This document shows, piece after piece, positions 54,859 to 63,219 of a stretch of DNA of 64,000 nucleotides. Position 1 is the first letter of the stretch; each line of letters begins with the position of its first letter. Position numbers and translations under genes: made by a program. The notes below the pieces were generated by a model that saw only the letters and a list, made by a program, of their open reading frames with translations, was not told the DNA's origin and did not search any database. The DNA lies in assembly GCF_004362015.1 (NCBI RefSeq), contig NZ_SNWW01000004.1:374136-438135 (forward strand). Reading direction: 5' to 3'. The stretch comes from Flavobacterium chryseum. Its GTDB lineage: Bacteria > Bacteroidota > Bacteroidia > Flavobacteriales > Flavobacteriaceae.

Positions 54859-55881
54859 ATGTTCCCTTTAAAAAAATATTTATCAATAGTAGTTTTCCTG
54901 TTCTTATTGTCTTGCCAAAATGAGATAGATGAGCAAGATAATAATACTGCGCAGGGAACGGTTACAAAGCTTTCTCCTCTTACCTCTTATTTGCAAAGGG
55001 TTGCAATGGTTCAAACAGTGCAGGATAATGTAATCGACGGCTCTACTTATTGCACCATAAAACTGCCTTATACCGTTACTGTTAATAATGCACAAATTGC
55101 AGTTAATACCACGGCCGATTATCAAAAAGTAGCAGATAATATTAATGCAAGTACTGATGATGATGATATTGTAAAAATAGATTTTCCGGTAACAATGGTG
55201 TACTACAATTACATCGAGAAAGTGATTCCGAATGAAGCTGATTTTGATTCTTTAATTGATTATTGGAATCAATATCCGGATCTTTTATCCAAAATCAACG
55301 GACTCAATATCAATTATCCTATAACAATTAATATTTACAACAGCGCCAATCAGGTTGCAAGTTCTCAATCGATAATAAGTGATCAGGCATTTTTTAATTT
55401 TATAAAAAATTTGAACGAAAGTCAGTACATTTCTTTAAGATATCCAATTTCTGTAGTGAATTACAATAATCAGACAAAATCGATTACGAACAATTTAGAG
55501 TTCGAAAATGCTATAAAATATGCTATAGATTATTGTCCGGAAAACAACATTGTAACACTCGATTTTACAGCAACAATAACAAATGGTTCCTGGGATATTC
55601 CTTATTTTTTTGATGATACAGAAAAAACGGCTTCGTATAGCGGATATTCATTTGTATTTAAAAGTGACAAATCTGTAGTCGCTACCAAAGGAGCGGTTTC
55701 AGAAACAGGTCAATGGGCAAGCCAAGTTCAGAATGGTGTTACGGAATTACAACTAAATTTTAGTTCAGAATTACTCAGTAAATTAAATAAAAATTGGAAA
55801 TTATTTGAGTTTAATAATTCGCAAATCCGATTACGCGATGTAACTGATAGTACTAATTATCTTTATTTCGAAAAAAAATAA
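54859..55881 (+). CDS. Repeat-containing lipoprotein of unknown function
   Basis: 340 residues from ATG 54859. Lipoprotein signal MFPLKKYLSIVVFLFLLSC (Cys19). Four related units follow, each with an (L/F/Y)P(Y/V/I)xVxxYN pattern, starting near residues 60, 105, 150 and 195: LPYTVTVNN, FPVTMVYYN, YPITINIYN and YPISVVNYN. The C-terminus (about 265-340) looks lipocalin-like, ending NYLYFEKK. No family recognised with confidence. Divergent from the sigma factor gene. Confidence 0.75.
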   Translation: MFPLKKYLSIVVFLFLLSCQNEIDEQDNNTAQGTVTKLSPLTSYLQRVAMVQTVQDNVIDGSTYCTIKLPYTVTVNNAQIAVNTTADYQKVADNINASTDDDDIVKIDFPVTMVYYNYIEKVIPNEADFDSLIDYWNQYPDLLSKINGLNINYPITINIYNSANQVASSQSIISDQAFFNFIKNLNESQYISLRYPISVVNYNNQTKSITNNLEFENAIKYAIDYCPENNIVTLDFTATITNGSWDIPYFFDDTEKTASYSGYSFVFKSDKSVVATKGAVSETGQWASQVQNGVTELQLNFSSELLSKLNKNWKLFEFNNSQIRLRDVTDSTNYLYFEKK

Positions 55882-55921
55882 ATCATGAATTACTGTTTAA
55901 TCAAAAGCAAAAAGCCTGAGA

Positions 55922-56446
55922 TTATTGCTTTTTCTTTTCTCTTTTCGTTTTGAAATAACTTTTATCAGCAATATAAATTGTTTTGCGTACTTCACAAAAA
56001 GTAATAGATTTCTCTTTATTGGTAAGCAAGGTCGTTTTTACAATTTCTAATTCATTTTGTTGAATGATCTTATTTTTAATATCCTCCAGTTCTTCTAAAG
56101 TAAAAGTAAAATCAGCATATAAATCTTCTTTAGCCGGACGTTTAAAATAAATCTCCGCTGATTTATCCCAAACTACAAAATTTTGGTCCAGAAGATTAAT
56201 CAGCTGAATCATTGGAATTGGATCTACCGCAGCAAACATGCTTCCTCCAAAAATAGAATTTACATAATTTTTGTTTTTATAACTAATAGGAAGTTTTACC
56301 TGCACGTTCAATAAATCATCAGAGATATTGATAATTCTGGCGGTACTTCTTCTGTACATAGGCGACAAATTAAAACCGTACTTAAAAAGTTTTGATTTCC
56401 CAATATACTTTGATCCTATTGTTGCTAATGTTTTATATATCGACAT
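55922..56446 (-). CDS. DUF4442 hotdog-fold protein
   Basis: 174 residues. A hotdog domain like the gene at 19710: NLSPMYRRSTARIINISDDLLNVQVKLPISYKN and NYVNSIFGGSMFAAVDPIPMIQLI. A putative thioesterase-like fold. The Asp in AVDPIP may be the key carboxylate but I cannot confirm catalysis. Downstream of the methionine aminopeptidase gene, same strand. Confidence 0.8.
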   Translation of the reverse strand: MSIYKTLATIGSKYIGKSKLFKYGFNLSPMYRRSTARIINISDDLLNVQVKLPISYKNKNYVNSIFGGSMFAAVDPIPMIQLINLLDQNFVVWDKSAEIYFKRPAKEDLYADFTFTLEELEDIKNKIIQQNELEIVKTTLLTNKEKSITFCEVRKTIYIADKSYFKTKREKKKQ

Positions 56447-56460
56447 TTAAATTTATTTTC

Positions 56461-57225
56461 TTAATTCCAGATTCCGTTCATCTCCGTCAATATAATAGGT
56501 TTGCCATTCGTCACAACAATAGTATGTTCGTGTTGCGCCATAAAACCGCCTTTGTTGCCCACCATAGTCCAGCCGTCATTAAGTTCTACAGCAAGAGATG
56601 ACGATGTTGAAATAAAAGTTTCAATAGCAACAACAGAATCCTTTTTAAAACGTCTTTGGTCAAATCGGTTTTTGTAGTTTAATAATTCATCTGGCTGTTC
56701 GTGTAGGCTTCTGCCAATGCCATGTCCGCCTAAATTTTTGATGACTTTGTAACCTCTTTTTTTAGCTTCTGTTTCTATAAGATATCCTATCTCAGAAATT
56801 TTTACTCCGCCTTTTATGTTGTCTATTGCTTTTTGTAAAATATCTTTTGATGCGTCAACCAATTTTTGATGTCCGTTTTTATCTTCGCCAATCACAAACG
56901 AACCTCCGTTATCTGACCAAAATCCATCTAATTCTGCCGAAACATCAATATTAATTAAATCACCTTCATTCAATATTCTCGTTTCAGACGGAATGCCGTG
57001 ACAAAATTCATTATTTACGCTAATACATGTCCATCCAGGAAAACCATAAGTTAAATAAGGCGCTGATTTTGCTCCTAAATCATTCAGAATTTTTCCGCCA
57101 TAGTCGTCTAATTCCTTTGTCGTCATGCCTGGTTGGGCAAAGTTTCTCATTTCTTTCAAAGTATAAGCAACCGCTTCGCTTGCCTTTTGCATTCCGATTA
57201 ATTCTGACTCTCGTTTTATTGACAT
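56461..57225 (-). CDS. map: Methionine aminopeptidase, type I
   Basis: 254 residues from ATG 57225; the longer frame upstream is rejected because the conserved N-terminus begins MSIKRESELIGMQKASE. Removes N-terminal Met from nascent proteins. Metal ligands: Asp94 in NIDVSAELDG, Asp105 in WSDNGG, His168 in GGHGIG, Glu202 in VAIETFIS and Glu233 in QHEHTIVV. The substrate-binding His76 in CHGIPS is present. Several Bacteroidota have more than one MAP; this one carries no SH3 extension. Confidence 0.93.
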   Translation of the reverse strand: MSIKRESELIGMQKASEAVAYTLKEMRNFAQPGMTTKELDDYGGKILNDLGAKSAPYLTYGFPGWTCISVNNEFCHGIPSETRILNEGDLINIDVSAELDGFWSDNGGSFVIGEDKNGHQKLVDASKDILQKAIDNIKGGVKISEIGYLIETEAKKRGYKVIKNLGGHGIGRSLHEQPDELLNYKNRFDQRRFKKDSVVAIETFISTSSSLAVELNDGWTMVGNKGGFMAQHEHTIVVTNGKPIILTEMNGIWN

Positions 57226-57256
57226 GGTATTTTGTTTTTTTAGTTTTTTTTGGCGT

Positions 57257-57787
57257 TTACCATTCTCTCCATAAATCTGATATGCCTTCTCCTTTAGCAT
57301 ATTCTTCGGGATTTAATCCTGAAGCAATTGTAATTTGGTCAATAAGTTCGCATAAATCTTCTCTTTCGCCAGTTTCGATAATACTTTCCTCTTTTTCATT
57401 CAATTTATTTAAAGATTTAACTGCTAATTCAAAGCATTTCTCTTTGTCTTTCTTGTTTCCATTTTCGCCTAATTCTATTAGCTCGGTAATCAAATTGTCA
57501 AATATATTTTTTGCGGCGTTACAATTCTCTTCTGTATATTGTTCCATTCCATACTCAAAAAAATTTTCTCGCCAATTTTTAAAAGGATATAAAATCTTTG
57601 TTTTATTTAATTTTTCAGAATAGGAAAGATTATTTTCAGATTTGTCTAATTCTTTATCCTGCTGGAAATTTTTAATAATGTTTTTTTTAGATTCGGGATT
57701 ATTATTTGCCTTCTTCTTGTTTTGAAAATAATAAGCAATTCCTCCAATTATTAATGCTCCAATTGTTATATAAATAATTTTGTTCAT
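57257..57787 (-). CDS. Hypothetical protein with N-terminal membrane anchor
   Basis: 176 residues. One helix (about 4-20, YITIGALIIGGIAYYFQ), a Lys/Asn-rich linker, and a helical acidic domain (about 65-176) with FEYGMEQYTEENCNAAKNIFDNLITELIE and a C-terminal GEGISDLWREW. No family recognised. 31 bases upstream of map and in the same direction. Could be a small immunity-like or accessory protein, but nothing supports that directly. Confidence 0.6.
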   Translation of the reverse strand: MNKIIYITIGALIIGGIAYYFQNKKKANNNPESKKNIIKNFQQDKELDKSENNLSYSEKLNKTKILYPFKNWRENFFEYGMEQYTEENCNAAKNIFDNLITELIELGENGNKKDKEKCFELAVKSLNKLNEKEESIIETGEREDLCELIDQITIASGLNPEEYAKGEGISDLWREW

Positions 57788-57874
57788 TTTAGATTTTTTT
57801 AAATAGAATCTATTAATTTATTCTTAAAAAAATTAGTTATTTACTGTTTTTTATTGCTAATATAGCTACTCTTT

Positions 57875-57994
57875 CTATAATTTTTCAAGCATTTTCTTTC
57901 CACCTTCGTTTTTTTGGTTTATAACAATTGATTTTTGATAATTTTCGATGGCTAAAGTTTTTTGTCCACTTATCATATACGCTAAACTATGCTG
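57875..57994 (-). pseudogene. C-terminal TPR remnant of a broken gene
   Basis: In frame on the minus strand this stretch reads HSLAYMISGQKTLAIENY, then QKSIVINQKNEGGKKMLEKL and a stop. This is a typical last tetratricopeptide repeat and tail, as found at the end of Bacteroidota TPR proteins. An in-frame TAA occurs two codons upstream of the His and there is no start, so it is a fragment. It supports a deletion in this region. Confidence 0.5.
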
Positions 57995-58172
57995 TTAAAC
58001 ATTAAATAAATTTGGGCGCAATTGTTGTTGATTGGTTAAAGGAATTGAGTTAACGATATGCCCATTATAATTTCAGCAAATAAAAACAACAATAGGCTAC
58101 AAATGAAAACGATAAATATTTGAATTTCTTTTTTCATATTTTGCAAGTTGTAATTCCTTTTTTGGCAGGAAA
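57995..58172. other. Scar region between gene remnants
   Basis: 178 bases with no complete gene. The minus strand contains a 34-residue hydrophobic ORF (58137 to 58036, MKKEIQIFIVFICSLLL), which may be the start of a lost membrane protein or a small membrane peptide. No repeats or terminal inverted repeats of an insertion sequence are visible. Confidence 0.4.
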
Positions 58173-58370
58173 TTATCTTACGCTTTGTAAATGCCAATCA
58201 GCAAGCTTCCATTTTTCATCATTGTCTATTCTATAGTCGAATTCAAAAGGATATTTTTTTTCGTTAATTATTTTTTTTAAAAATTCGTTAACGATTTCAG
58301 CATCGTAAACTATAAATACGTAGTTCGTATTCATAAGGTAGACGGAGAAGCGAGGTGGATTAAGTCGCAC
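58173..58370 (-). pseudogene. C-terminal fragment of a hypothetical protein
   Basis: The minus frame of 65 codons has a convincing coding end (NYVFIVYDAEIVNEFLKK, PFEFDYRIDNDEKWKLADWH, ending HLQSVR) but its first dozen codons overlap, on the other strand, the coding sequence of a PAS domain. The real protein part probably starts near 58334, so its N-terminal half is missing. No family recognised. Confidence 0.5.
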
Positions 58371-58382
58371 GGTAAAATTTTT

Positions 58383-59615
58383 ATGGATGAAAATGGCGAA
58401 CCTTTAAAAATGATCGGAACCATAATTGATATTACCAATGAAAGAGAACGGGAAGATCTTCTTTTAGGAAGGGAACAAAAATTCAGAATGCTGGCCGATT
58501 CAGTTCCTCAGCTAATTTGGACCGCTGATGCTCAGGGAGATTTTAACTATTTTAATCAATCGGTTTATAACTACACGGGATTAAACGAAAGTGAGATGAA
58601 CAAAGGAGGTTTGTTGTGTTTTACCCATAGAGAAGATAAGGCGAAGTTCATGAAATTATGGTCAGATTCTATTGATACTGGTATTGATTTCTCGATAGAA
58701 CATCGTTTACTCAATACTGCTGGCGAATACAGATGGCATTTAAGCCATGCCTCAGCACAAAAAGACATTATGGGGAATATTCAGATTTGGGTAGGAACAA
58801 GTAATGATATTCAGAATCAAAAAACTTTTACCAATGAACTTGAAAAGCAGGTTCAGGAACGTACTGCAGAATTAGTCCAGAAAAATGATGATCTGGTTAA
58901 AATGAATATAGAATTGCGATCCTTCGCTTATGTTTCGAGTCATGATTTGCAAGAGCCGTTGCGTAAAATCCAAATGTTTATTAGCCGATTAAATGAAACT
59001 GAAGAACATGCATTTAGTAAAAATACGAAAGATTATTTTACAAGAATTAATGTGGCTGCAAATAGAATGCAAGCCCTTATTGTAGATCTTCTCGACTATT
59101 CCAGAACAAATACATTAGATAAAGTATTTATGAATACAAATCTGGAAGATCTTGCGCAGGAAGTTATAAATGACTACAAGGAAGTGATTGATGAGAAAAA
59201 TGCCGTAATTGAATTGTTTGATTTATGCGAAGTCAAAGGAATTCCTTTTCAGCTAAGACAGCTTTTTAGTAACTTAATAGGGAATTCACTAAAATTTACA
59301 AAAAAAGGCACAGCACCTCATATTGTAATAAAAAGAGCAAATATTAAAGAAAAAGTAATAAATGAAAAGTCTAAAAATCCTGATAAAGACTATTGTCATA
59401 TTAGTATTTCTGACAATGGGATAGGTTTTGATGCAGAATACGAAACACGAATTTTTGAAGTATTCCGACGCCTGCATAGCAATATCGAATTTCAGGGCAC
59501 CGGTATTGGACTGGCTATCGTTAAAAAAATTGTTGAAAATCACGAAGGAACTATTACCGCTAAAGGCACTAAAGGTAAAGGAGCCCAATTTGACATTTAT
59601 ATCCCGGAATTATAA
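58383..59615 (+). CDS. PAS-domain sensor histidine kinase, 5'-truncated
   Basis: 410 residues from the first ATG. In-frame codons continue upstream to about 58320 and encode the rest of a PAS domain (VVRIHKVDGEARWIKSHGK), so the original gene was longer. Visible order: end of PAS 1, PAS 2 (about 35-150, EQKFRMLADSVPQLIWTADAQGD), a coiled coil (150-175), HisKA with FAYVSSHDLQEPLR (His195 or so), and HATPase with N-box RQLFSNLIGNSLKFT and G-box DNGIGFD. The catalytic core is intact. No linked response regulator. Confidence 0.85.
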   Translation: MDENGEPLKMIGTIIDITNEREREDLLLGREQKFRMLADSVPQLIWTADAQGDFNYFNQSVYNYTGLNESEMNKGGLLCFTHREDKAKFMKLWSDSIDTGIDFSIEHRLLNTAGEYRWHLSHASAQKDIMGNIQIWVGTSNDIQNQKTFTNELEKQVQERTAELVQKNDDLVKMNIELRSFAYVSSHDLQEPLRKIQMFISRLNETEEHAFSKNTKDYFTRINVAANRMQALIVDLLDYSRTNTLDKVFMNTNLEDLAQEVINDYKEVIDEKNAVIELFDLCEVKGIPFQLRQLFSNLIGNSLKFTKKGTAPHIVIKRANIKEKVINEKSKNPDKDYCHISISDNGIGFDAEYETRIFEVFRRLHSNIEFQGTGIGLAIVKKIVENHEGTITAKGTKGKGAQFDIYIPEL

Positions 59616-59632
59616 GTTCAAAGCATAAAAGA

Positions 59633-60637
59633 TTATACCGGAGAATCAGTTGCGCTGGAATTATCATTACTTAATAAAATAGCTCTTATTCTATCAATGT
59701 GAACCTGTGACATTTTTGCTCTTTCATTGGCTGATTGCGCGACAGCTCCTTTTTGATCCTGTGCCATCGTGGTTAAAAGGTTTTTTCTTTCTTCAAACAT
59801 TCTTAAAGCCGTCCACATCGTTTCTTCAATTTTCATGGTTTGTTCCGCTAATAATGCAGCTGCAGTGTAGGCGTGACCAGTGTGGCATCTGTAGCGAAGA
59901 TCAGATCCTTCATTCATTTTCCATAAAACACCTCCACAACCCGGGCAATTAAACGGAACCTGTTCTCCCAATGAATTTACCGCCGGCAAATCGCTCAATA
60001 CACGTTTGGCAATTTTAACCTCTTTAATAATATCTTCCGGAATTGGTGTTTGCTTTTTAGGTTTTTCAGAAATCAAAACAGAAAGAATACCGCCCATTTC
60101 GGCTATTGGCACGCAATAATCCGGTTTCATTTGATTTAGCGCATTTTTAGGCATGTCTGGATAATCGGCATCTGCAGGATCCTGAACAATGCAAATACCT
60201 CCACATCTCTGAATCGCAATTAATCCCGAGGTTCCGTCATCAAGATATCCGGTTAAAAGAATTCCGATGGTTCGACTGCCAAAAGAAGTGGCTGCCGATC
60301 TAAATAAAGGGTCAATTGCAGGACGCGAACGATTTTCCTGCGCTCCTTTGGTTATCAAGACCGAACCATTTTCTTCGATCATTAAATGATTGTCAGAAGG
60401 AGCAAGGTAGATATGTCCGGCTTTAATTTGCTCGCCTTGCTTGGCATGAACACAAATGAGCTTTCCAATTTTATTTAATTCACTAAGCAATGCTTCACCT
60501 GTAGCATCTGATGAGATATGTTGCACAATCAACAAAGGAGCTGGGAAATTTTTTGGCAATTGTTCTACCAACGCTATTAACGCCTTCATTCCTCCGGCCG
60601 ATGTTCCAACAACAACTATATGATTATTTTCTTTCAT
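59633..60637 (-). CDS. CheB-like protein-glutamate methylesterase with C-terminal zinc ribbon
   Basis: 334 residues. CheB methylesterase domain without the receiver: catalytic Ser13 in GTSAGG, His40 in VQHISS and Asp135 in LTGYLDDG. A linker is followed by a C-terminal NCPGCGGVLWKMNEG (about 228-243) with RCHTGHAY, a zinc ribbon-like pair of Cys clusters. Found in non-chemotactic CheB-like proteins. No CheR, MCP or CheA nearby. Convergent with the histidine kinase gene, 17 bases apart. Confidence 0.88.
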   Translation of the reverse strand: MKENNHIVVVGTSAGGMKALIALVEQLPKNFPAPLLIVQHISSDATGEALLSELNKIGKLICVHAKQGEQIKAGHIYLAPSDNHLMIEENGSVLITKGAQENRSRPAIDPLFRSAATSFGSRTIGILLTGYLDDGTSGLIAIQRCGGICIVQDPADADYPDMPKNALNQMKPDYCVPIAEMGGILSVLISEKPKKQTPIPEDIIKEVKIAKRVLSDLPAVNSLGEQVPFNCPGCGGVLWKMNEGSDLRYRCHTGHAYTAAALLAEQTMKIEETMWTALRMFEERKNLLTTMAQDQKGAVAQSANERAKMSQVHIDRIRAILLSNDNSSATDSPV

Positions 60638-60973
60638 GATTTCTAATTGATTAAATAATTTAATCCCCCGATTGTGGATTTACATTTTCCTAAATATGAG
60701 CCATACTTTAATTGACTAATGTGTTAAATGGAACACCAGCCTTTTCAGATCTCACTTAAATTATAACTATAAAGGATAAGTTATTACGTTGCAGAATTTT
60801 TACCAATTTTGGTTTTAATTTTAAAACGCTAAAATTATTGTAGTTTCTATATCTAAAGTATCTTATCATAACATACAAAAGTTACATAACAATGATAATC
60901 TATTTCATTATTAAGGGCTGTCGATTTGTGTTTTTAAAGCCTGAGGAAGATTTGGAGAAATTATTAATCTAAA
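60638..60973. other. AT-rich region upstream of CheB and a small hypothetical gene
   Basis: About 335 bases without a convincing gene. The plus strand holds a 26-residue ORF (60892-60972, MIIYFIIKGCRFVFLKPEED), which has coding-like composition but no other support. CheB promoter expected on the minus strand. Confidence 0.45.
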
Positions 60974-60997
60974 AAGGCCTTAAATAATTAAGGCCTT
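60974..60997 (-). terminator. Intrinsic terminator of the 61.0-kb hypothetical gene
   Basis: Arms AAGGCCTTAA (60974-60983) and TTAAGGCCTT (60988-60997). On the minus strand a T-tract follows. It sits directly after the stop at 61023. Confidence 0.85.
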
Positions 60998-61022
60998 GAT
61001 GATATTGGAATTCAGGAAATAT

Positions 61023-61400
61023 CTAATTGAAATAGGTCGTAAAATATTCCACAAGATTTTCATCACTCATTTTATTAGAAGTGCTTTCGCTTGATACTAC
61101 ATTTTTATATTGTGCAGTTTCAGCTAAAAATTTAATAAACTGTTCCTGACTTTGTCCCGTTCCTGTAATATGAATTTGATCAATATTAGGCATCTTACTT
61201 GCAATTTCTTTGAAGAATTTTTGCGTTAAGGTAATTTCCTGATTATTTGAAGCGTTTTCACTCGAATTATTATCTGGTCCCGCATTTTTTACATGTCCAA
61301 GTATAACGAATTCTCCATTATCTACATTTTCTTTTCCTACGATTGTTGCGTTGTGGGCATCCATCCAAACTCCAAACGACTTTTTGTTTTTATCTGACAT
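61023..61400 (-). CDS. Conserved hypothetical protein, possibly eRF1-domain-like
   Basis: 125 residues from ATG 61400; the in-frame ATG at 61445 would add 15 poorly supported residues. MSDKNKKSFGVWMDAHNATIVG resembles the start of small bacterial proteins with an eRF1-like/host-attachment fold, and FFKEIASKMPNIDQIHITGTGQSQEQFIKFLA fits its second helix-strand. This assignment is tentative. Single gene with its own terminator. Confidence 0.6.
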   Translation of the reverse strand: MSDKNKKSFGVWMDAHNATIVGKENVDNGEFVILGHVKNAGPDNNSSENASNNQEITLTQKFFKEIASKMPNIDQIHITGTGQSQEQFIKFLAETAQYKNVVSSESTSNKMSDENLVEYFTTYFN

Positions 61401-61544
61401 AATTTTATATTTTCTTAAAGATAACCTTCTGAAAATTAAAAGCATGGCACTTTGGGTAAAGATTGTGATTTCTAAAATGACGAATAGTGTGAATTGCGCC
61501 TTTATTTAAACCATAAATTTTGCGAGATAGATTTGAATTAGGTA

Positions 61545-61802
61545 TTATTTTTCCTCCTCTAAATTGTCTACAGCAGAAATCTGGTCAAGTATATTGGTTT
61601 GATTCGGAGAAATGTAGTTTTTGATCTCGCTGGTGTTTTCTTTCTTAAAAAGCATATCTAATGCATTGTATAGTTTTAATAACACATCCCGGTCTTCTTT
61701 TTCAATCTCTAAAGCAGTATTAAAATTAAAAACGTAATTATTCGAATTGCGTACTTCTACTTTTATCGTTTTTGATGTGATTTTAAATTTTACTATATCC
61801 AT
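61545..61802 (-). CDS. Small hypothetical protein
   Basis: 85 residues, predominantly soluble: MDIVKFKITSKTIKVEVRNS with a two-strand start and a helix RDVLLKLYNALDMLFKK. No family recognised. Same direction as the 61.0-kb gene but 144 bases upstream of it. Confidence 0.5.
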   Translation of the reverse strand: MDIVKFKITSKTIKVEVRNSNNYVFNFNTALEIEKEDRDVLLKLYNALDMLFKKENTSEIKNYISPNQTNILDQISAVDNLEEEK

Positions 61803-61916
61803 GCTTTTTTAAATTACTTAATTTGAAAAAATGTTGTTTTAAGCGTCGCTTTTTCCGTTTTCACCGTTTTTTTTAAATTTCTTACTGAATTTTACTACTT
61901 GTTGAGAGCTAATTTA

Positions 61917-61953
61917 AATAAAAAACCCCTAATCAATTAATGATTAAGGGTTT
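61917..61953 (-). terminator. Terminator of the tRNA remnant
   Basis: 13-bp arms with one wobble (about 61923-61935 and 61941-61953), followed on the minus strand by a T-run. It is located just 3' of the partial tRNA, as expected for the original tRNA gene's terminator. Confidence 0.75.
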
Positions 61954-61961
61954 ATTTTCTG

Positions 61962-62003
61962 TAGCGAGGACGGGAGTTGAACCCGTGACCTCAGGGTTAT
62001 GAA
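61962..62003 (-). other. Attachment-site scar: 3' part of a CAT-anticodon tRNA gene
   Basis: On the minus strand the sequence contains a full anticodon loop TTCATAA, the 3' anticodon stem CCCTG, variable loop AGGTC, T-arm ACGGG TTCAACT CCCGT, acceptor CCTCGCT and discriminator A. The 5' half (acceptor, D-arm and 5' anticodon stem) is absent: the bases before the loop do not pair with CCCTG. This is the left-over 3' end of tRNA-Met (or Ile2) created when an element inserts at a tRNA gene. Confidence 0.75.
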
Positions 62004-62125
62004 AAACAAACCCATACTTTTACATCCTAGTACTTACATTGTAAATCAGTAACTTATGACTTCCTATTTATGATTAATATATTCGTTTTTTACCGTTGTA
62101 TAATCGTTTAGGGTTGCCGGCATTA

Positions 62126-62392
62126 TTAATTCTGTAATGCCTTTGTTTGTTGAGGTTTCAAGGAATTGAACACTTTTTTTTCTACACCAAAAATCCAGTT
62201 TGCATTTACATTAAATACGCTACATGCTTTTCTAATATGTTCAGTTGTAAAATGAGCTTTGCCCTGTTTTATCCGTGTTAGATTTTGTTTTAAAACGCCA
62301 ACTGAATCTCCGAAATCTTTATCATATTCTATCGTGCCCAATTCTTTTAGCAGGTTTATAAGCTCGAATATTTTAAGATCAGTTTCGTTCAT
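62126..62392 (-). CDS. Helix-turn-helix protein of phage type
   Basis: 88 residues. DSVGVLKQNLTRIKQGKAHFTTEHIRKACSVFNVNANWIF matches the helix-turn-helix core of XRE/CI-like regulators, with the C-terminal NANWIFG hallmark. The tail is short, with no peptidase. Inside the probable integrative element, next to a secreted protein gene and the S24 repressor. Probably a regulator of element genes. Confidence 0.8.
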   Translation of the reverse strand: MNETDLKIFELINLLKELGTIEYDKDFGDSVGVLKQNLTRIKQGKAHFTTEHIRKACSVFNVNANWIFGVEKKVFNSLKPQQTKALQN

Positions 62393-62405
62393 TGATTATT
62401 AATCT

Positions 62406-63209
62406 TTATTTTGCCAAACATTTAACATATTCTTTTATTTTCTCTCCATTTTTTATTTCACCATCATAGACGTATAACCTATTGTCAGTAATTATATTTT
62501 CTTTTAATAAATTTAAATCTTGCGAATTTAACTCAACAAATGCTGAATATATATAACCGCTACCACCTTTGTTAACTTTAACTTCAATTTTCGCATCTGG
62601 CTTATTGATTCTTTTATTATTCGTCAAAAGAAGTATCAGTCCTTTAGCTCCTACATTTAATGTTGGTCCTTGCTCATTAATTGCTAGGTATATTTTTGAA
62701 ACTTTATCTTTTTCTACCTTTATAACAGAAATACCTTCGGAGTACTCTGTACTGTATGATACATCTCCGGTAAATTTATCAGTTGAAACTTTTATCTTCT
62801 TACAATAAAAATCTGAAGGTAAATCTAAGCCTCCCACTACGTCAAAGGGATATTTAAAATCATATCTAGGATCATAATCGAAATAAATAATTCCAGTTTC
62901 ATTATTCTCTATTTTTAATTTGTATTTACTTGATCCGATTAAATTAGTATAAGGTTCGTAGCTTAGAACCTTAAATGTTTTTCCAACTAAGCTTTTATAT
63001 TTTGAATTATAACTTTCACAACAATCATATTTAGTTTTAAGTTTTTCATCTTTATAGAAATCATCATAGCCATATTTTTGCAAAGTTTCACTTTTTGGTA
63101 AAACAACTATATCTTTATCTGTAAGTAATTGTATGTCTTCACCAGGGAAAATTTGTGAAAAGCAGAAAGTCGAAAATAATAACCCTAAAAGCGTAATTGT
63201 TTTTTTCAT
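62406..63209 (-). CDS. Exported hypothetical protein within the element
   Basis: 267 residues with a signal peptide ending TFCFSQ. The mature part is mostly beta-strand with YKSLVGKTFKVLSYEPYTNLIG and a C-terminal LNSQDLNLLKENIITDNRLYVYDG. No family recognised, no lipobox. It lies in a run with a repressor and an HTH gene, an unusual place for a secreted protein, suggesting cargo of the element. Expression may be under repressor control. Confidence 0.65.
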   Translation of the reverse strand: MKKTITLLGLLFSTFCFSQIFPGEDIQLLTDKDIVVLPKSETLQKYGYDDFYKDEKLKTKYDCCESYNSKYKSLVGKTFKVLSYEPYTNLIGSSKYKLKIENNETGIIYFDYDPRYDFKYPFDVVGGLDLPSDFYCKKIKVSTDKFTGDVSYSTEYSEGISVIKVEKDKVSKIYLAINEQGPTLNVGAKGLILLLTNNKRINKPDAKIEVKVNKGGSGYIYSAFVELNSQDLNLLKENIITDNRLYVYDGEIKNGEKIKEYVKCLAK

Positions 63210-63219
63210 TTGTTAGTTT

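Noticed and set aside
57027..57623. 198-codon open frame on the plus strand opposite the map gene
   Set aside because: It is antisense to clear map and hypothetical coding sequence, with no signal or domain. Shadow frame.
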